A DNA stretch of 18,213 bases from positions 1 to 18,213 of the forward strand of contig JAZNRE010000004.1 of the NCBI GenBank assembly GCA_045590535.1, in the 5' to 3' direction. Every line of letters begins with the position of its first letter. Within the stretch, counting starts at the first letter, position 1. The DNA comes from UMGS755 sp045590535 (lineage in GTDB: Bacteria > Bacillota > Clostridia > UBA1381 > UBA9506). Both the position numbers and the translations under genes were made by a program. Of this stretch, positions 7,353 to 13,360 are shown piece by piece. A model generated the notes under the pieces. The model was not told the DNA's origin. It did not search any database and saw nothing but the letters and a program-made list of their open reading frames with translations.

Positions 7353-7392
7353 TCCTCCATATATTGATTAAGTCATTACAATATATGGAGGA
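7353..7392 (-). terminator. Hairpin with T6 tract that also contains a ribosome binding site
   Basis: A perfect 14-bp inverted repeat (TCCTCCATATATTG / CAATATATGGAGGA) around a 12-nt loop. Read on the minus strand it begins 4 nt after the RNase M5 stop, and TTTTTT then the ATG of the 268-aa gene follow immediately. The 3' arm ends in GGAGGA, the ribosome binding site of that gene. The element therefore looks like an intrinsic terminator, and any RNA reading through would have its ribosome binding site paired. Confidence 0.8.
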
Positions 7393-7396
7393 AAGT

Positions 7397-7966
7397 TTAA
7401 AATAATTCAAAAAATTCTTTTTTTGTATAAAGAGCATTTAATACATCCAAAAGCATGTTAGATGAAATACGGGGCGGTAAATTGAGTGTTTTGGCAAGAG
7501 TTTCTCTTTTTTCTTTGCTGTCTTTTTTGCCCGTAAGCCCAAGAGTGAAAAAATCGACCTTTGTAATTTTTTCTTCTCCCTTTTGCTCTTTGTGATAGCC
7601 GGCTAATGAAAGGGCCTCAAGCAAAGCTTCATCCCGCATGCCTTCAACCCCTAAAAGACCTTCTTTTCCGGGTTTTTCTTTTCGTTTTTCTTTGCCGGAA
7701 AGGGAAGGGATAAAAGCATGCTTTACATTTTTGCCTTTTAAACAGCTTTTAATATAATTTCTGATTTTAAAGCCGGCGCTGTCCGAATCTGTCAACACAA
7801 TGATGCCGGTTTCGTCTGCCAAATGGCCTAATAAAGAGAGCATTTCTTTATTTTTAAAAATCATAAAACCATCGGTTTGAATGATGTTGGCATCAAAAAG
7901 GGAAGAAAGACGAATTTTGTCATATTTTCCTTCAACCACAATGGTTTCTTTAATATATTCTTTCAT
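7397..7966 (-). CDS. rnmV: Ribonuclease M5-like Toprim protein
   Basis: Toprim-domain nuclease of 189 aa. In Bacillus, RNase M5 makes the final cuts that mature 5S rRNA. The Toprim core is visible as VVEGKYD (10-16, with the catalytic glutamate), LTDSDSAGFKIR (58-69, with the DxD metal ligands) and GVEGM (106-110). A C-terminal helical region of about 75 residues corresponds to the DUF4093-type domain found in these proteins. The start overlaps the dnaN stop by one base (TAATG), so the two genes are coupled. RNase M5 is usually beside ksgA, but dnaN neighbours are plausible near an origin. The subfamily call is a little less certain than the fold. Confidence 0.82.
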   Translation of the reverse strand: MKEYIKETIVVEGKYDKIRLSSLFDANIIQTDGFMIFKNKEMLSLLGHLADETGIIVLTDSDSAGFKIRNYIKSCLKGKNVKHAFIPSLSGKEKRKEKPGKEGLLGVEGMRDEALLEALSLAGYHKEQKGEEKITKVDFFTLGLTGKKDSKEKRETLAKTLNLPPRISSNMLLDVLNALYTKKEFFELF

Positions 7967-9069
7967 TAGTGTAACCGCACCGGCAAAACAATGTAATGGA
8001 AGCTGTTGCCCTCAACCGGCTGAATCACAACGGGGTTTAATGCAGTTGAAAAGCTTAATTTAATTTCTTTGCAATCAGCATTTTTAAAGGCTTCCATTAA
8101 ATAGCGGGGATTAAAGGCAATTTCAATGGGTTCACCCTGCATTGAAACCTCAAATTTATCTTTAACCTGACCCAAAACCGTTTCGCAGTTAATGTTTACC
8201 TGACCGTCTTCAATCTGCAGCAAAACATGAGCCTTAACAGCCTCACTAGCAATTAAAGAAGCACGGTCAACCGAATCTAAAATTTCTTTTGTGTCTGTGA
8301 CAACAAAAAGAGTGTTTTCGTGCTTTGCCACACCTTCATAATTTAAATAATCACCGTCAATCAATCTTGTGGTAACAATGCAGTTTTTAAGAGCAAGACG
8401 GGCTTGTTTATCGCTCACTTTAATTTTCACTTCAAAATCCGATTCGCCCAGCAGGGTTAAAAGCTCTCTTGCTGTTTTGCCCTGCATAATGAATTTTAAA
8501 GTGCCATCATGAGCGGTTTCTTCACGACGAATAGCCAAACGGTAACCGTCACAACCCACAACATTCAAAACGCCTTCTTTAATATCAAACAAAATACCGG
8601 TTAAATAAGGCTTTGTATCGTTTTGCGAAATGGCATAAACCGTTTGACGAATCATGTTTTTAAGTAACTGTTCCGAAATGGTAACCTCATCGATGGCGGT
8701 TATCTCTTGGGGACGGGGAAATTCATCGGCATTGGCGATTGAAAAGTTAAATTTTGCATTTCCGCAGGAAAGTAAAATCACATTGCTTTCATTAACTTCA
8801 ATGGAGGCATCTTCTGCATGAAAGGGGAGTTTTTTAACAGCATCGGAAAACAAATTGGCTTTCACCACACAGCTTCCTTTTTTTTCTATCTTGCCGGGAA
8901 TGCTGCAATCAATGCACAGCTCAAGATTGTTGCCTAAAAAACGAATTTCATCGTCTTTTGCTTCAATAAAAATACCTTCCAGTATATTCATTGTGCTTTT
9001 GCTTGCAACAGCTCTTTCTGCAATGTTAACAGCATCAAGCAAATCACTTCTGCGACAAGTAAATTTCAT
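7966..9069 (-). CDS. dnaN: DNA polymerase III beta sliding clamp
   Basis: Ring-shaped processivity clamp (367 aa) that tethers DNA polymerase III and other repair and replication proteins to DNA. It starts MKFTCRRSDLLDAVNIAERAV as in Firmicutes clamps. Family landmarks include FPRPQEI in domain 1, KPYLTGILFD and VGCDGYRLA in domain 2, GDYLNYEGV, and the C-terminal VIQPVEGNSFHYIVLPVRLH, which ends in the usual VLP(V/M)R clamp terminus. The length is typical. GAGGAG lies 7 nt before the ATG. Upstream is the putative origin rather than dnaA, which is unusual. Downstream it is coupled to the RNase M5 gene. Confidence 0.98.
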   Translation of the reverse strand: MKFTCRRSDLLDAVNIAERAVASKSTMNILEGIFIEAKDDEIRFLGNNLELCIDCSIPGKIEKKGSCVVKANLFSDAVKKLPFHAEDASIEVNESNVILLSCGNAKFNFSIANADEFPRPQEITAIDEVTISEQLLKNMIRQTVYAISQNDTKPYLTGILFDIKEGVLNVVGCDGYRLAIRREETAHDGTLKFIMQGKTARELLTLLGESDFEVKIKVSDKQARLALKNCIVTTRLIDGDYLNYEGVAKHENTLFVVTDTKEILDSVDRASLIASEAVKAHVLLQIEDGQVNINCETVLGQVKDKFEVSMQGEPIEIAFNPRYLMEAFKNADCKEIKLSFSTALNPVVIQPVEGNSFHYIVLPVRLH

Positions 9070-9087
9070 TTTTTTCTCCTCTTTTCT

Positions 9088-9130
9088 TATATAATATAAA
9101 TTATAAAATAATAGTTATAGTAATAGGGCC
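9088..9130 (-). other. Candidate basal origin unwinding element (GC cluster, DnaA-trios, DUE)
   Basis: Read toward dnaN (minus strand), GGCCC is followed by CTA-TTA-CTA-TAA-CTA-TTA and then an almost pure AT tract. On the other strand, read 3' to 5', the triplets are GAT-AAT-GAT-ATT-GAT-AAT, five of six fitting the DnaA-trio consensus 3'-(G/A)AT-5'. The same order (GC cluster, trios, AT-rich unwinding region, dnaN) is known at Bacillus oriC. The DnaA box expected next to the GC cluster is poor here (three mismatches). Confidence 0.65.
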
Positions 9131-9421
9131 TGTTGATTCTGTTAAAAACCAATTTAAATATGAAAATGAAGGGCTTTTGGGTTATTCATAACCCTGTTGA
9201 CAAAAAGTTAATAAAAAAAATAATTAACAGGAATAAACAGAAAAATTTACAAAAAATGGAAGGAAAAAATCTATTCACATGATTATCTACATAAAATAAC
9301 AATATAAAAACAAGAGGTTGTTGAAAAGTGTAAAAAAACCCATAACAGTGAGGAAAAATGAAGTTAAAAAAGAAAGAGAAAGGGCGAAAAACCCCATAAC
9401 TTCGTTTTTAAGTTATACACA
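9088..9421. other. Putative chromosomal replication origin, oriC
   Basis: The gene-free 9070-9599 stretch is strongly AT-rich. DnaA boxes on the + strand are TTATACACA (9413-9421, exact match to TTATNCACA), TTATCTACA (9283-9291), CTATTCACA (9271-9279) and TTATTCATA (9182-9190), the last three with one mismatch. A palindrome GGGTTAT-TC-ATAACCC (9179-9194) and a hairpin ATAACTT/AAGTTAT (9396-9416) lie among them. The dnaN-to-serS block on the left is transcribed away from this point, as expected for genes beside an origin, and parAB with parS is nearby. dnaA is absent, so the evidence is good but not complete. Confidence 0.7.
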
Positions 9422-9528
9422 CTTCTGTTAGTAAACAACCAAAAATATGTAAGAGTAAGTTTATACTATAATTGTACCATATTTTAACCATAAAAAAAAG
9501 AGAAAAGAGAAAAAAATTTTATAAAATA

Positions 9529-9557
9529 TTGATGTTTGTGTCAAAATTTGCTACAAT
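9529..9557 (+). promoter_or_regulatory. Probable promoter of the glycosyltransferase gene
   Basis: TTGATG (9529-9534), 17-bp spacer, TACAAT (9552-9557). It lies about 43 bp before the start codon and is followed by an AGGAGG ribosome binding site. A second TATAAT at 9466-9471 lacks a convincing -35 box. Confidence 0.55.
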
Positions 9558-9599
9558 AAAAGGGAATGATTTTAAAAAAAAGGGAAAGGAGGGAATGGG

Positions 9600-10307
9600 A
9601 TGATTTCTGTCATTGTGCCGGCCTATAATGAAGAAAAAAGAATAGAAAAAACAATCATGGCCATTTATGAAACACTTTTAAAGCAAGATGATGCCTTTGA
9701 AATTGTTGTGGTGAATGACGGCAGCTGTGACCAGACGGAACAAGTGGTAAAAGCTCTTGAAAACGCCCATATCCGCCTTGTATCTTATGAAATAAATAAA
9801 GGAAAGGGAGGGGCGGTTAAATACGGCATAGACCACGCAGAAGGCGATTATATTCTATTCACCGATGCAGACCTGCCCTACCCGCCGGAAAACATAGAAA
9901 AAGCCAAAAAATTATTAGAAAAAGATGTGGATGTTGTTTTGGGCATCCGGCAGAAAAGCCAGACCGGGCAAAAATATCCTTGGTATCGAACAGTGATGTC
10001 AAAAGGATTTGGGTTTTTTGTGCAAAGTGTTTTGCGATTAAAAGAAAAAGATACCCAATGTGGGTTTAAGGGATTTCGCAAAGAGGCAGCCCGCGAAATT
10101 TTTAAAAGGGTTCATTTAACCGGCTGGGGTTTTGATGTGGAAACCATTTTTGTGGCACACAAGTTGGGGTTAACAATCGGACGCCTTGAGGTTTTACTTT
10201 TCCATGAAAATAAAAATTCGAAAATCAATGTGATTAAAACCACACTTTCTATGATGGGTGAGGTTTTTCAGGTGAAAAGGAACAATAAAAAAGGAATGTA
10301 TGATTAA
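9600..10307 (+). CDS. Family 2 glycosyltransferase, dolichyl-phosphate glucosyltransferase-like
   Basis: GT-A fold transferase (235 aa) that should move a sugar from a nucleotide donor to a lipid phosphate or similar acceptor. It starts ISVIVPAYNEE, then NDGS (39-42), the metal-binding DADLPYP (89-95) and DTQCGFKGFRKEAAREIF (151-168). That last block is typical of the ALG5/dolichyl-phosphate glucosyltransferase group. Unlike eukaryotic ALG5 it has no transmembrane helix, so it should be soluble or peripheral. The substrate cannot be told from sequence. AAAGGAGGG is well placed before the ATG at 9600. It is divergent from dnaN across the putative origin and convergent with hom, with a shared terminator between. 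Confidence 0.88.
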   Translation: MISVIVPAYNEEKRIEKTIMAIYETLLKQDDAFEIVVVNDGSCDQTEQVVKALENAHIRLVSYEINKGKGGAVKYGIDHAEGDYILFTDADLPYPPENIEKAKKLLEKDVDVVLGIRQKSQTGQKYPWYRTVMSKGFGFFVQSVLRLKEKDTQCGFKGFRKEAAREIFKRVHLTGWGFDVETIFVAHKLGLTIGRLEVLLFHENKNSKINVIKTTLSMMGEVFQVKRNNKKGMYD

Positions 10308-10309
10308 AA

Positions 10310-10336
10310 AAAGCACTGCAAAAACTGCAGTGCTTT
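10310..10336. terminator. Bidirectional terminator between the glycosyltransferase gene and hom
   Basis: AAAGCACTGCA / TGCAGTGCTTT around a 5-nt loop. On the minus strand TTTTTTT follows, ideal for hom. On the plus strand TTTCATTATGC follows, so termination may be weaker for the glycosyltransferase gene. Confidence 0.85.
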
Positions 10337-10349
10337 CATTATGCTTTTT

Positions 10350-11543
10350 TTAATCTAACAAACGAATGAAGGCGCCACGACCGGATAACGCTTCTTTAAA
10401 GGCTTTTTCGGTCATTTCTTTTGTTACAAAGAACCATTCGCCATTTTCAGAACCTAATAATTCGGCATTTTCAAAGTCGTTGATAACCGCCTCACTATTG
10501 GCACGAACAAAGAAACGGAAAACAGCGGCATCGGGGTCTGCCATAAAGTCTTTATCCACCTGTTTCCAGGTGATGAATTTGTTAACATGAATGTGTTTTG
10601 CTGCGTCAATCACATCGGCAACAACAGCACTGGCGGTGGGCAGCTTGCCGGCGCCACGGCCATAAAACATAACATCGCCCAATGAGTCGCCCTTAACCAA
10701 AATGGCGTTAAACACATCGTTAACATCAGAAAGCTGATGATTTTTTGAAATAACCATGGGACAAACACGGCTGTAAACTTCACCGTCTTCAGAAATTTTA
10801 GCAAAGCCAATCAGCTTGATAACGGAATTATATTTTTCAGCAAAGGCCACATCGCTTCTGGTGATTTTTGTGATGCCCTCGGTTTCAATATTGCGCCAGT
10901 TAACGAACTTACCGGATGCAAGAGAGGCCAAAATGGCAATTTTGCGGCAGGCATCATAACCTTCAACATCGGCTTCGGGATTCCGCTCGGCATAGCCTAA
11001 ACGCTGGGCGTCAGCTAAAGCGCCTGCAAAGTCAGCACCGTCGGTGATCATTTTGGTTAAAATATAGTTGGTTGTGCCGTTTAAAATACCATAAATTTCT
11101 TCGATTTCATTAGCAGCCAAGCACTGATTTAAAGGACGGATAATGGGAATGCCGCCGCCTACTGATGCTTCAAAAAGATAGTTAACATGGTTTTCTTTGG
11201 CAATAGCCATCAGCTCGGTGCCATGCTCTGCAACCAGCTCTTTGTTTGAAGTGACCACATTTTTGCCGGCACAAAGAGCCGCTTTTGAATATTCATAAGC
11301 GGGCTTTAATCCACCCATAACCTCAACAACAATGCTCACTTCATCGTCATTTAAAATGTCGTCAAAGTTTTTGGTGAAAAGTTGCGGATTTTCGTGATCG
11401 GGAAAATCACGAAGGTCTAAAATATATTTCACATCAATGGTTTTGCCGCCGGTTTTTTTTGCAATGCTTTTTTCGTTTTTCTTCAAAACTTCATACACGC
11501 CGGAGCCAACCACGCCATAGCCCATAATAGCAATTTTTATCAT
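10350..11543 (-). CDS. hom: Homoserine dehydrogenase
   Basis: NAD(P)H-dependent enzyme reducing aspartate semialdehyde to homoserine, the branch to threonine and methionine. The 397-aa protein has an N-terminal Rossmann domain (GYGVVGSGV, 8-16). The catalytic and tetramer domain carries GILNGTTNYILTKM and the NPEADVEGYDACRKIAILASL block with the catalytic lysine. The C-terminal segment (about 330-397) is short and looks like a reduced ACT-type regulatory domain; many homologues reach about 430 aa, so feedback control by threonine may differ. The ATG at 11543 has AGGAGG 6 nt upstream, and the open frame extending to 11588 has no such site. It has its own promoter and a 70-nt leader with an inverted repeat. 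Confidence 0.95.
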   Translation of the reverse strand: MIKIAIMGYGVVGSGVYEVLKKNEKSIAKKTGGKTIDVKYILDLRDFPDHENPQLFTKNFDDILNDDEVSIVVEVMGGLKPAYEYSKAALCAGKNVVTSNKELVAEHGTELMAIAKENHVNYLFEASVGGGIPIIRPLNQCLAANEIEEIYGILNGTTNYILTKMITDGADFAGALADAQRLGYAERNPEADVEGYDACRKIAILASLASGKFVNWRNIETEGITKITRSDVAFAEKYNSVIKLIGFAKISEDGEVYSRVCPMVISKNHQLSDVNDVFNAILVKGDSLGDVMFYGRGAGKLPTASAVVADVIDAAKHIHVNKFITWKQVDKDFMADPDAAVFRFFVRANSEAVINDFENAELLGSENGEWFFVTKEMTEKAFKEALSGRGAFIRLLD

Positions 11544-11559
11544 TGTGTACCTCCTAAAA

Positions 11560-11602
11560 GTTACAATTCCCAACAATTTTTGGCACAACTGTGTTTTGTA
11601 AC
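11560..11602 (-). promoter_or_regulatory. Foldable 5' leader of hom
   Basis: GTTACAA and TTGTAAC (7-bp perfect complement, 29-nt loop) frame the leader, and CACA/TGTG can form an inner stem. The outer stem ends 4 nt before the AGGAGG ribosome binding site. No known riboswitch is recognisable, and the leader is too short for a T-box or SAM-I class. Confidence 0.35.
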
Positions 11603-11622
11603 AATTTTATTCCGTACCTTTA

Positions 11623-11651
11623 ATTATATCCAATAAACCCTATAAGGTCAA
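11623..11651 (-). promoter_or_regulatory. Sigma-A promoter of hom
   Basis: TTGACC (11651-11646), 17-bp spacer, TATAAT (11628-11623). The predicted transcript starts about 73 nt before the ATG. Confidence 0.8.
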
Positions 11652-11696
11652 GAGGTTTATGGAATTTTGGGAAATTTTTAGGCAAGATATAGAGGT

Positions 11697-11718
11697 GGAA
11701 CGACACATAGGTCGTTCC
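11697..11718. repeat. Palindromic intergenic repeat
   Basis: GGAACGAC (11697-11704), 6-nt loop, GTCGTTCC (11711-11718), followed by CTAC. It stands alone between hom and the zinc-ribbon gene and has no U-run. The terminal CCCTAC is shared with the GC-rich repeats at 2000-2028 and 17250-17277, so these may belong to one family. Confidence 0.5.
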
Positions 11719-11758
11719 CTACTTTTTATAACATTTATATTCAGGAGTATTTTAAAAA

Positions 11759-12037
11759 TTATAACTCTTGTTTATTATTTAATTTTTTATATTTAAATAT
11801 TAAATAAGGTAGGATTAACAATCTCCATAAGATGTAGACAATCGTATAAATAATTTTAAACGGAAGAATAAAAAATTTGAATTTTCGCATATAATATCTC
11901 TTGCGCAATGTAATGATGACAGGTTTCCATTCTCCACAACCTTCACATAATTCTAAATCTTTTGATAAAACAATTTTCTTTTCGCTATCGTTGCTCTCGT
12001 TTATCCTATTCCAGCAATCCAAACAAAATTCAGCCAT
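11759..12037 (-). CDS. Small zinc-ribbon membrane protein
   Basis: A 92-aa hypothetical protein. CLDC (5-8) and CEGC (31-34) form a four-cysteine zinc-binding pair typical of a zinc ribbon, with GEWKPVII following the second pair. Residues about 55-80 are strongly hydrophobic, one transmembrane helix flanked by basic residues (RKRYYMRKFK before, KYKK after). It is probably a small membrane protein with a cytoplasmic metal-binding head. The function is unknown. The coding region is much richer in A+T than its neighbours. It is divergent from an XRE regulator with overlapping promoters, which suggests that the regulator controls it. Confidence 0.75.
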   Translation of the reverse strand: MAEFCLDCWNRINESNDSEKKIVLSKDLELCEGCGEWKPVIITLRKRYYMRKFKFFILPFKIIYTIVYILWRLLILPYLIFKYKKLNNKQEL

Positions 12038-12073
12038 AATATCGTCTCCTTAATTAAAATATATATTTATTTA

Positions 12074-12102
12074 AGTATATACTTTCTTATAGGAATTGTC
12101 AA
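12074..12102 (-). promoter_or_regulatory. Promoter of the zinc-ribbon gene
   Basis: TTGACA (12102-12097), 17-bp spacer, TATACT (12079-12074). Its -35 box overlaps the -35 box of the opposite promoter at 12096-12101. Confidence 0.75.
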
Positions 12103-12124
12103 TAAGATATATATTTAATAAAAT
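12096..12124 (+). promoter_or_regulatory. Promoter of the small XRE gene
   Basis: TTGTCA (12096-12101), 17-bp spacer, TAAAAT (12119-12124). The inverted repeat GATATAT / ATATATC (12106-12112 and 12123-12129) covers the spacer and -10 box and is a candidate operator. Confidence 0.6.
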
Positions 12125-12142
12125 ATATCAAGAGGTGAGTTT

Positions 12143-12346
12143 ATGATAAGAATTACACTTGATTCTGCACTAAAAAATTATGATATATCTCGATATGAAT
12201 TAGCAAAAAGGACAGGTATTCGTTATCATATAATTGATAATTATTACAAAAACAAGGTTGTTCGATATGACAGTTTTATTTTAAATAAAATTTGCACCGC
12301 ATTAGATTGTAAAATTGAAGATATTATTATATTTGAAAAAGAATAA
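12143..12346 (+). CDS. Small Cro/C1-type (XRE) helix-turn-helix regulator
   Basis: A 67-aa protein that is essentially one DNA-binding domain. YELAKRTGIRYHIIDNYYKN (18-37) is the helix-turn-helix and ILNKICTALDCKIEDII (47-63) the closing helices of the Cro/C1 fold. There is no sensor domain. AGAGGTGA precedes the ATG. It is AT-rich like the divergent zinc-ribbon gene and ends at its own strong terminator. It probably represses its own promoter and the divergent one. Similar tiny HTH proteins occur both in mobile elements and as house regulators, so the origin is open. Confidence 0.85.
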   Translation: MIRITLDSALKNYDISRYELAKRTGIRYHIIDNYYKNKVVRYDSFILNKICTALDCKIEDIIIFEKE

Positions 12347-12369
12347 AACCACCCAATCGGGTGGTTTTT
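12345..12369 (+). terminator. Terminator of the small XRE gene
   Basis: AAAACCACCC, loop AATC, GGGTGGTTTT and more T. The hairpin begins at the stop codon itself. Confidence 0.9.
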
Positions 12370-12402
12370 GTTTTATGTTCAGAATGAATGGATTGCATTT
12401 TA

Positions 12403-12563
12403 AGCTAAATTTTGCAACAAGTTGCAAAGCGAAATTATTGCTTCGCAATAGCTAAAATGTTTCCAATGAAACAGCTAAATAAAATTCGCTATAAGTGTGC
12501 GGCGCACATATAGCTGCCGCAGGCAATTTAGCTGAATTTGGTCAATTTAGCTCGTGTTAACGA
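12403..12563. repeat. Cluster of seven consecutive short hairpins with AGCT-containing spacers
   Basis: Successive foldbacks: TTTGCAAC/GTTGCAAA (12411-12428), TATTGC/GCAATA (12436-12450), TGTTTC/GAAACA (12458-12473), GCTATA/TATAGC with an inner GTGTG stem (12488-12514), TGCC/GGCA (12515-12525), CTGAATT/AATTTAG (12532-12550) and TCGT/ACGA (12552-12563). The linkers repeat a theme: AAGCTAAAT, AAGCGAAAT, TAGCTAAAA, CAGCTAAAT, then AATTTAGCT three times. The arms differ from one hairpin to the next while the linkers are conserved, so this is not a simple tandem duplication. There is no open frame, and terminators bound it on both sides. Function unknown. Confidence 0.7.
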
Positions 12564-12572
12564 ATTTAGCTG

Positions 12573-12607
12573 AAAAAAGCGTACTGAAAAATTCAGTACG
12601 CTTTTTT
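12573..12607 (-). terminator. Strong terminator of the tRNA-Arg operon
   Basis: A perfect 16-bp stem AAAAAAGCGTACTGAA / TTCAGTACGCTTTTTT with a 3-nt loop, one base past the CCA of the tRNA on the minus strand. It is symmetrical and could also act on plus-strand transcripts. Confidence 0.9.
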
Positions 12608-12608
12608 C

Positions 12609-12683
12609 TGGTACGCCTGATAGGAGTCGAACCTACGCTCCCGCCTCCGGAGGGCGGTGCTCTATCCACTGAGCTACAGGCGC
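12609..12683 (-). tRNA. tRNA-Arg (anticodon CCG)
   Basis: A complete cloverleaf is seen: acceptor GCGCCTG/CAGGCGT (G1-U72 wobble), D stem GCTC/GAGC, anticodon stem CCGCC/GGCGG with loop CTCCGGA (anticodon CCG, reads CGG), T arm GTAGG-TTCGACT-CCTAT, discriminator A and encoded CCA. It begins 15 bp after the rex stop and is probably cotranscribed with it. Confidence 0.96.
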
Positions 12684-12688
12684 ATATG

Positions 12689-12715
12689 AAGGGGAAAATT
12701 ATTTCCCCTTTTTTT
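12689..12715 (+). terminator. Hairpin across the rex stop codon
   Basis: AAGGGGAAA / TTTCCCCTT around ATTA, with T7 following on the plus strand only. The rex TAA lies at the loop. On the minus strand no U-run follows, so it should not stop rex transcripts before the tRNA; it may instead protect the mRNA end or help tRNA processing. It could block antisense transcription into rex. Confidence 0.55.
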
Positions 12716-13346
12716 CAGTTTGTGCAATTTTATAGGATAAAGTCATTAAACTGTCACTTAAGTGAACATTTTCAATGGCCACATCGTCGGGCACTTCAAT
12801 TTCGGTATAAGAAAAGTTTAAAAGTCCCTTAATTTTCAGCTTTAAAAGCCGGGGCACCACCATTTCAATAGCGGCCTTGGGCAAGGCTAAAATGGCGATG
12901 TCAACGGTGTTAGCAGCGCAAAAGGCTTCTAAATCGTCAATATTTTGCACAGGTAAATCGTGAATCGTCGTGCCGATGAGGGAAGGGCTTTTATCAAAAA
13001 TACCAACCAGCTCAAAACCCCGTTTTGCAAAGTTTGAATGATTTGCCAGGGCATGACCCAAATTACCGGCACCAATAATAATGGTTTTATAGCCATGAGA
13101 AAGACCTAAAATGGCACCAATTTCTCTGTGCAGGGTTTCAATGTTATAGCCATAGCCCTGTTGACCAAAACCACCAAAGCAGTTAAAATCCTGCCGGATT
13201 TGAGAGGCGGTTACACCCATTTTTTCACTGAGTTCACCGGAGGAAATCCTTGTAATACCCTGACGGAGCAGGGCACCTAAATAGCGGTAATACCGGGGGA
13301 GTCGTTTCACAACAACAAGTGGGACTTCTCTCTTTTCATGTTTCAT
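12699..13346 (-). CDS. rex: Redox-sensing transcriptional repressor Rex
   Basis: A DNA-binding repressor (215 aa) that senses the NADH/NAD+ ratio; NADH binding releases it from operators of fermentation and redox genes. The N-terminal winged helix (about 10-75) shows RLPRYYRYL (15-23), then SASQ-like VTASQIRQDF and the family hallmark GGFGQQGYGY. The Rossmann domain follows with GAGNLG (92-97), then VGIFDKSP and the C-terminal domain-swapped helix. AAGGAAGAG precedes the ATG. It lies 14 nt after the isocitrate dehydrogenase-like gene and 15 nt before tRNA-Arg, so it is in the aconitase operon. No classic Rex operator is obvious at the operon promoter. Confidence 0.96.
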   Translation of the reverse strand: MKHEKREVPLVVVKRLPRYYRYLGALLRQGITRISSGELSEKMGVTASQIRQDFNCFGGFGQQGYGYNIETLHREIGAILGLSHGYKTIIIGAGNLGHALANHSNFAKRGFELVGIFDKSPSLIGTTIHDLPVQNIDDLEAFCAANTVDIAILALPKAAIEMVVPRLLKLKIKGLLNFSYTEIEVPDDVAIENVHLSDSLMTLSYKIAQTEKKGK

Positions 13347-13360
13347 TTTTTTCTCTTCCT

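Noticed and set aside
11759..12037. Toxin of a toxin-antitoxin system
   Set aside because: The zinc-ribbon protein is long for a type I toxin, and the gene order and domains match no toxin family I can name.
12458..12473. TGTTTCCAATGAAACA as a third parS site
   Set aside because: It agrees with the local parS form at 14 of 16 positions, but both changes are in the core, and it fits better as one member of the hairpin array.
12403..12563. CRISPR array
   Set aside because: The repeated linkers are only about 8-9 bp and the intervening parts are self-complementary; there is no cas gene.
12570..12700. Integrative element attachment site at tRNA-Arg
   Set aside because: No second copy of the tRNA 3' end, integrase or excisionase gene is present in the window.
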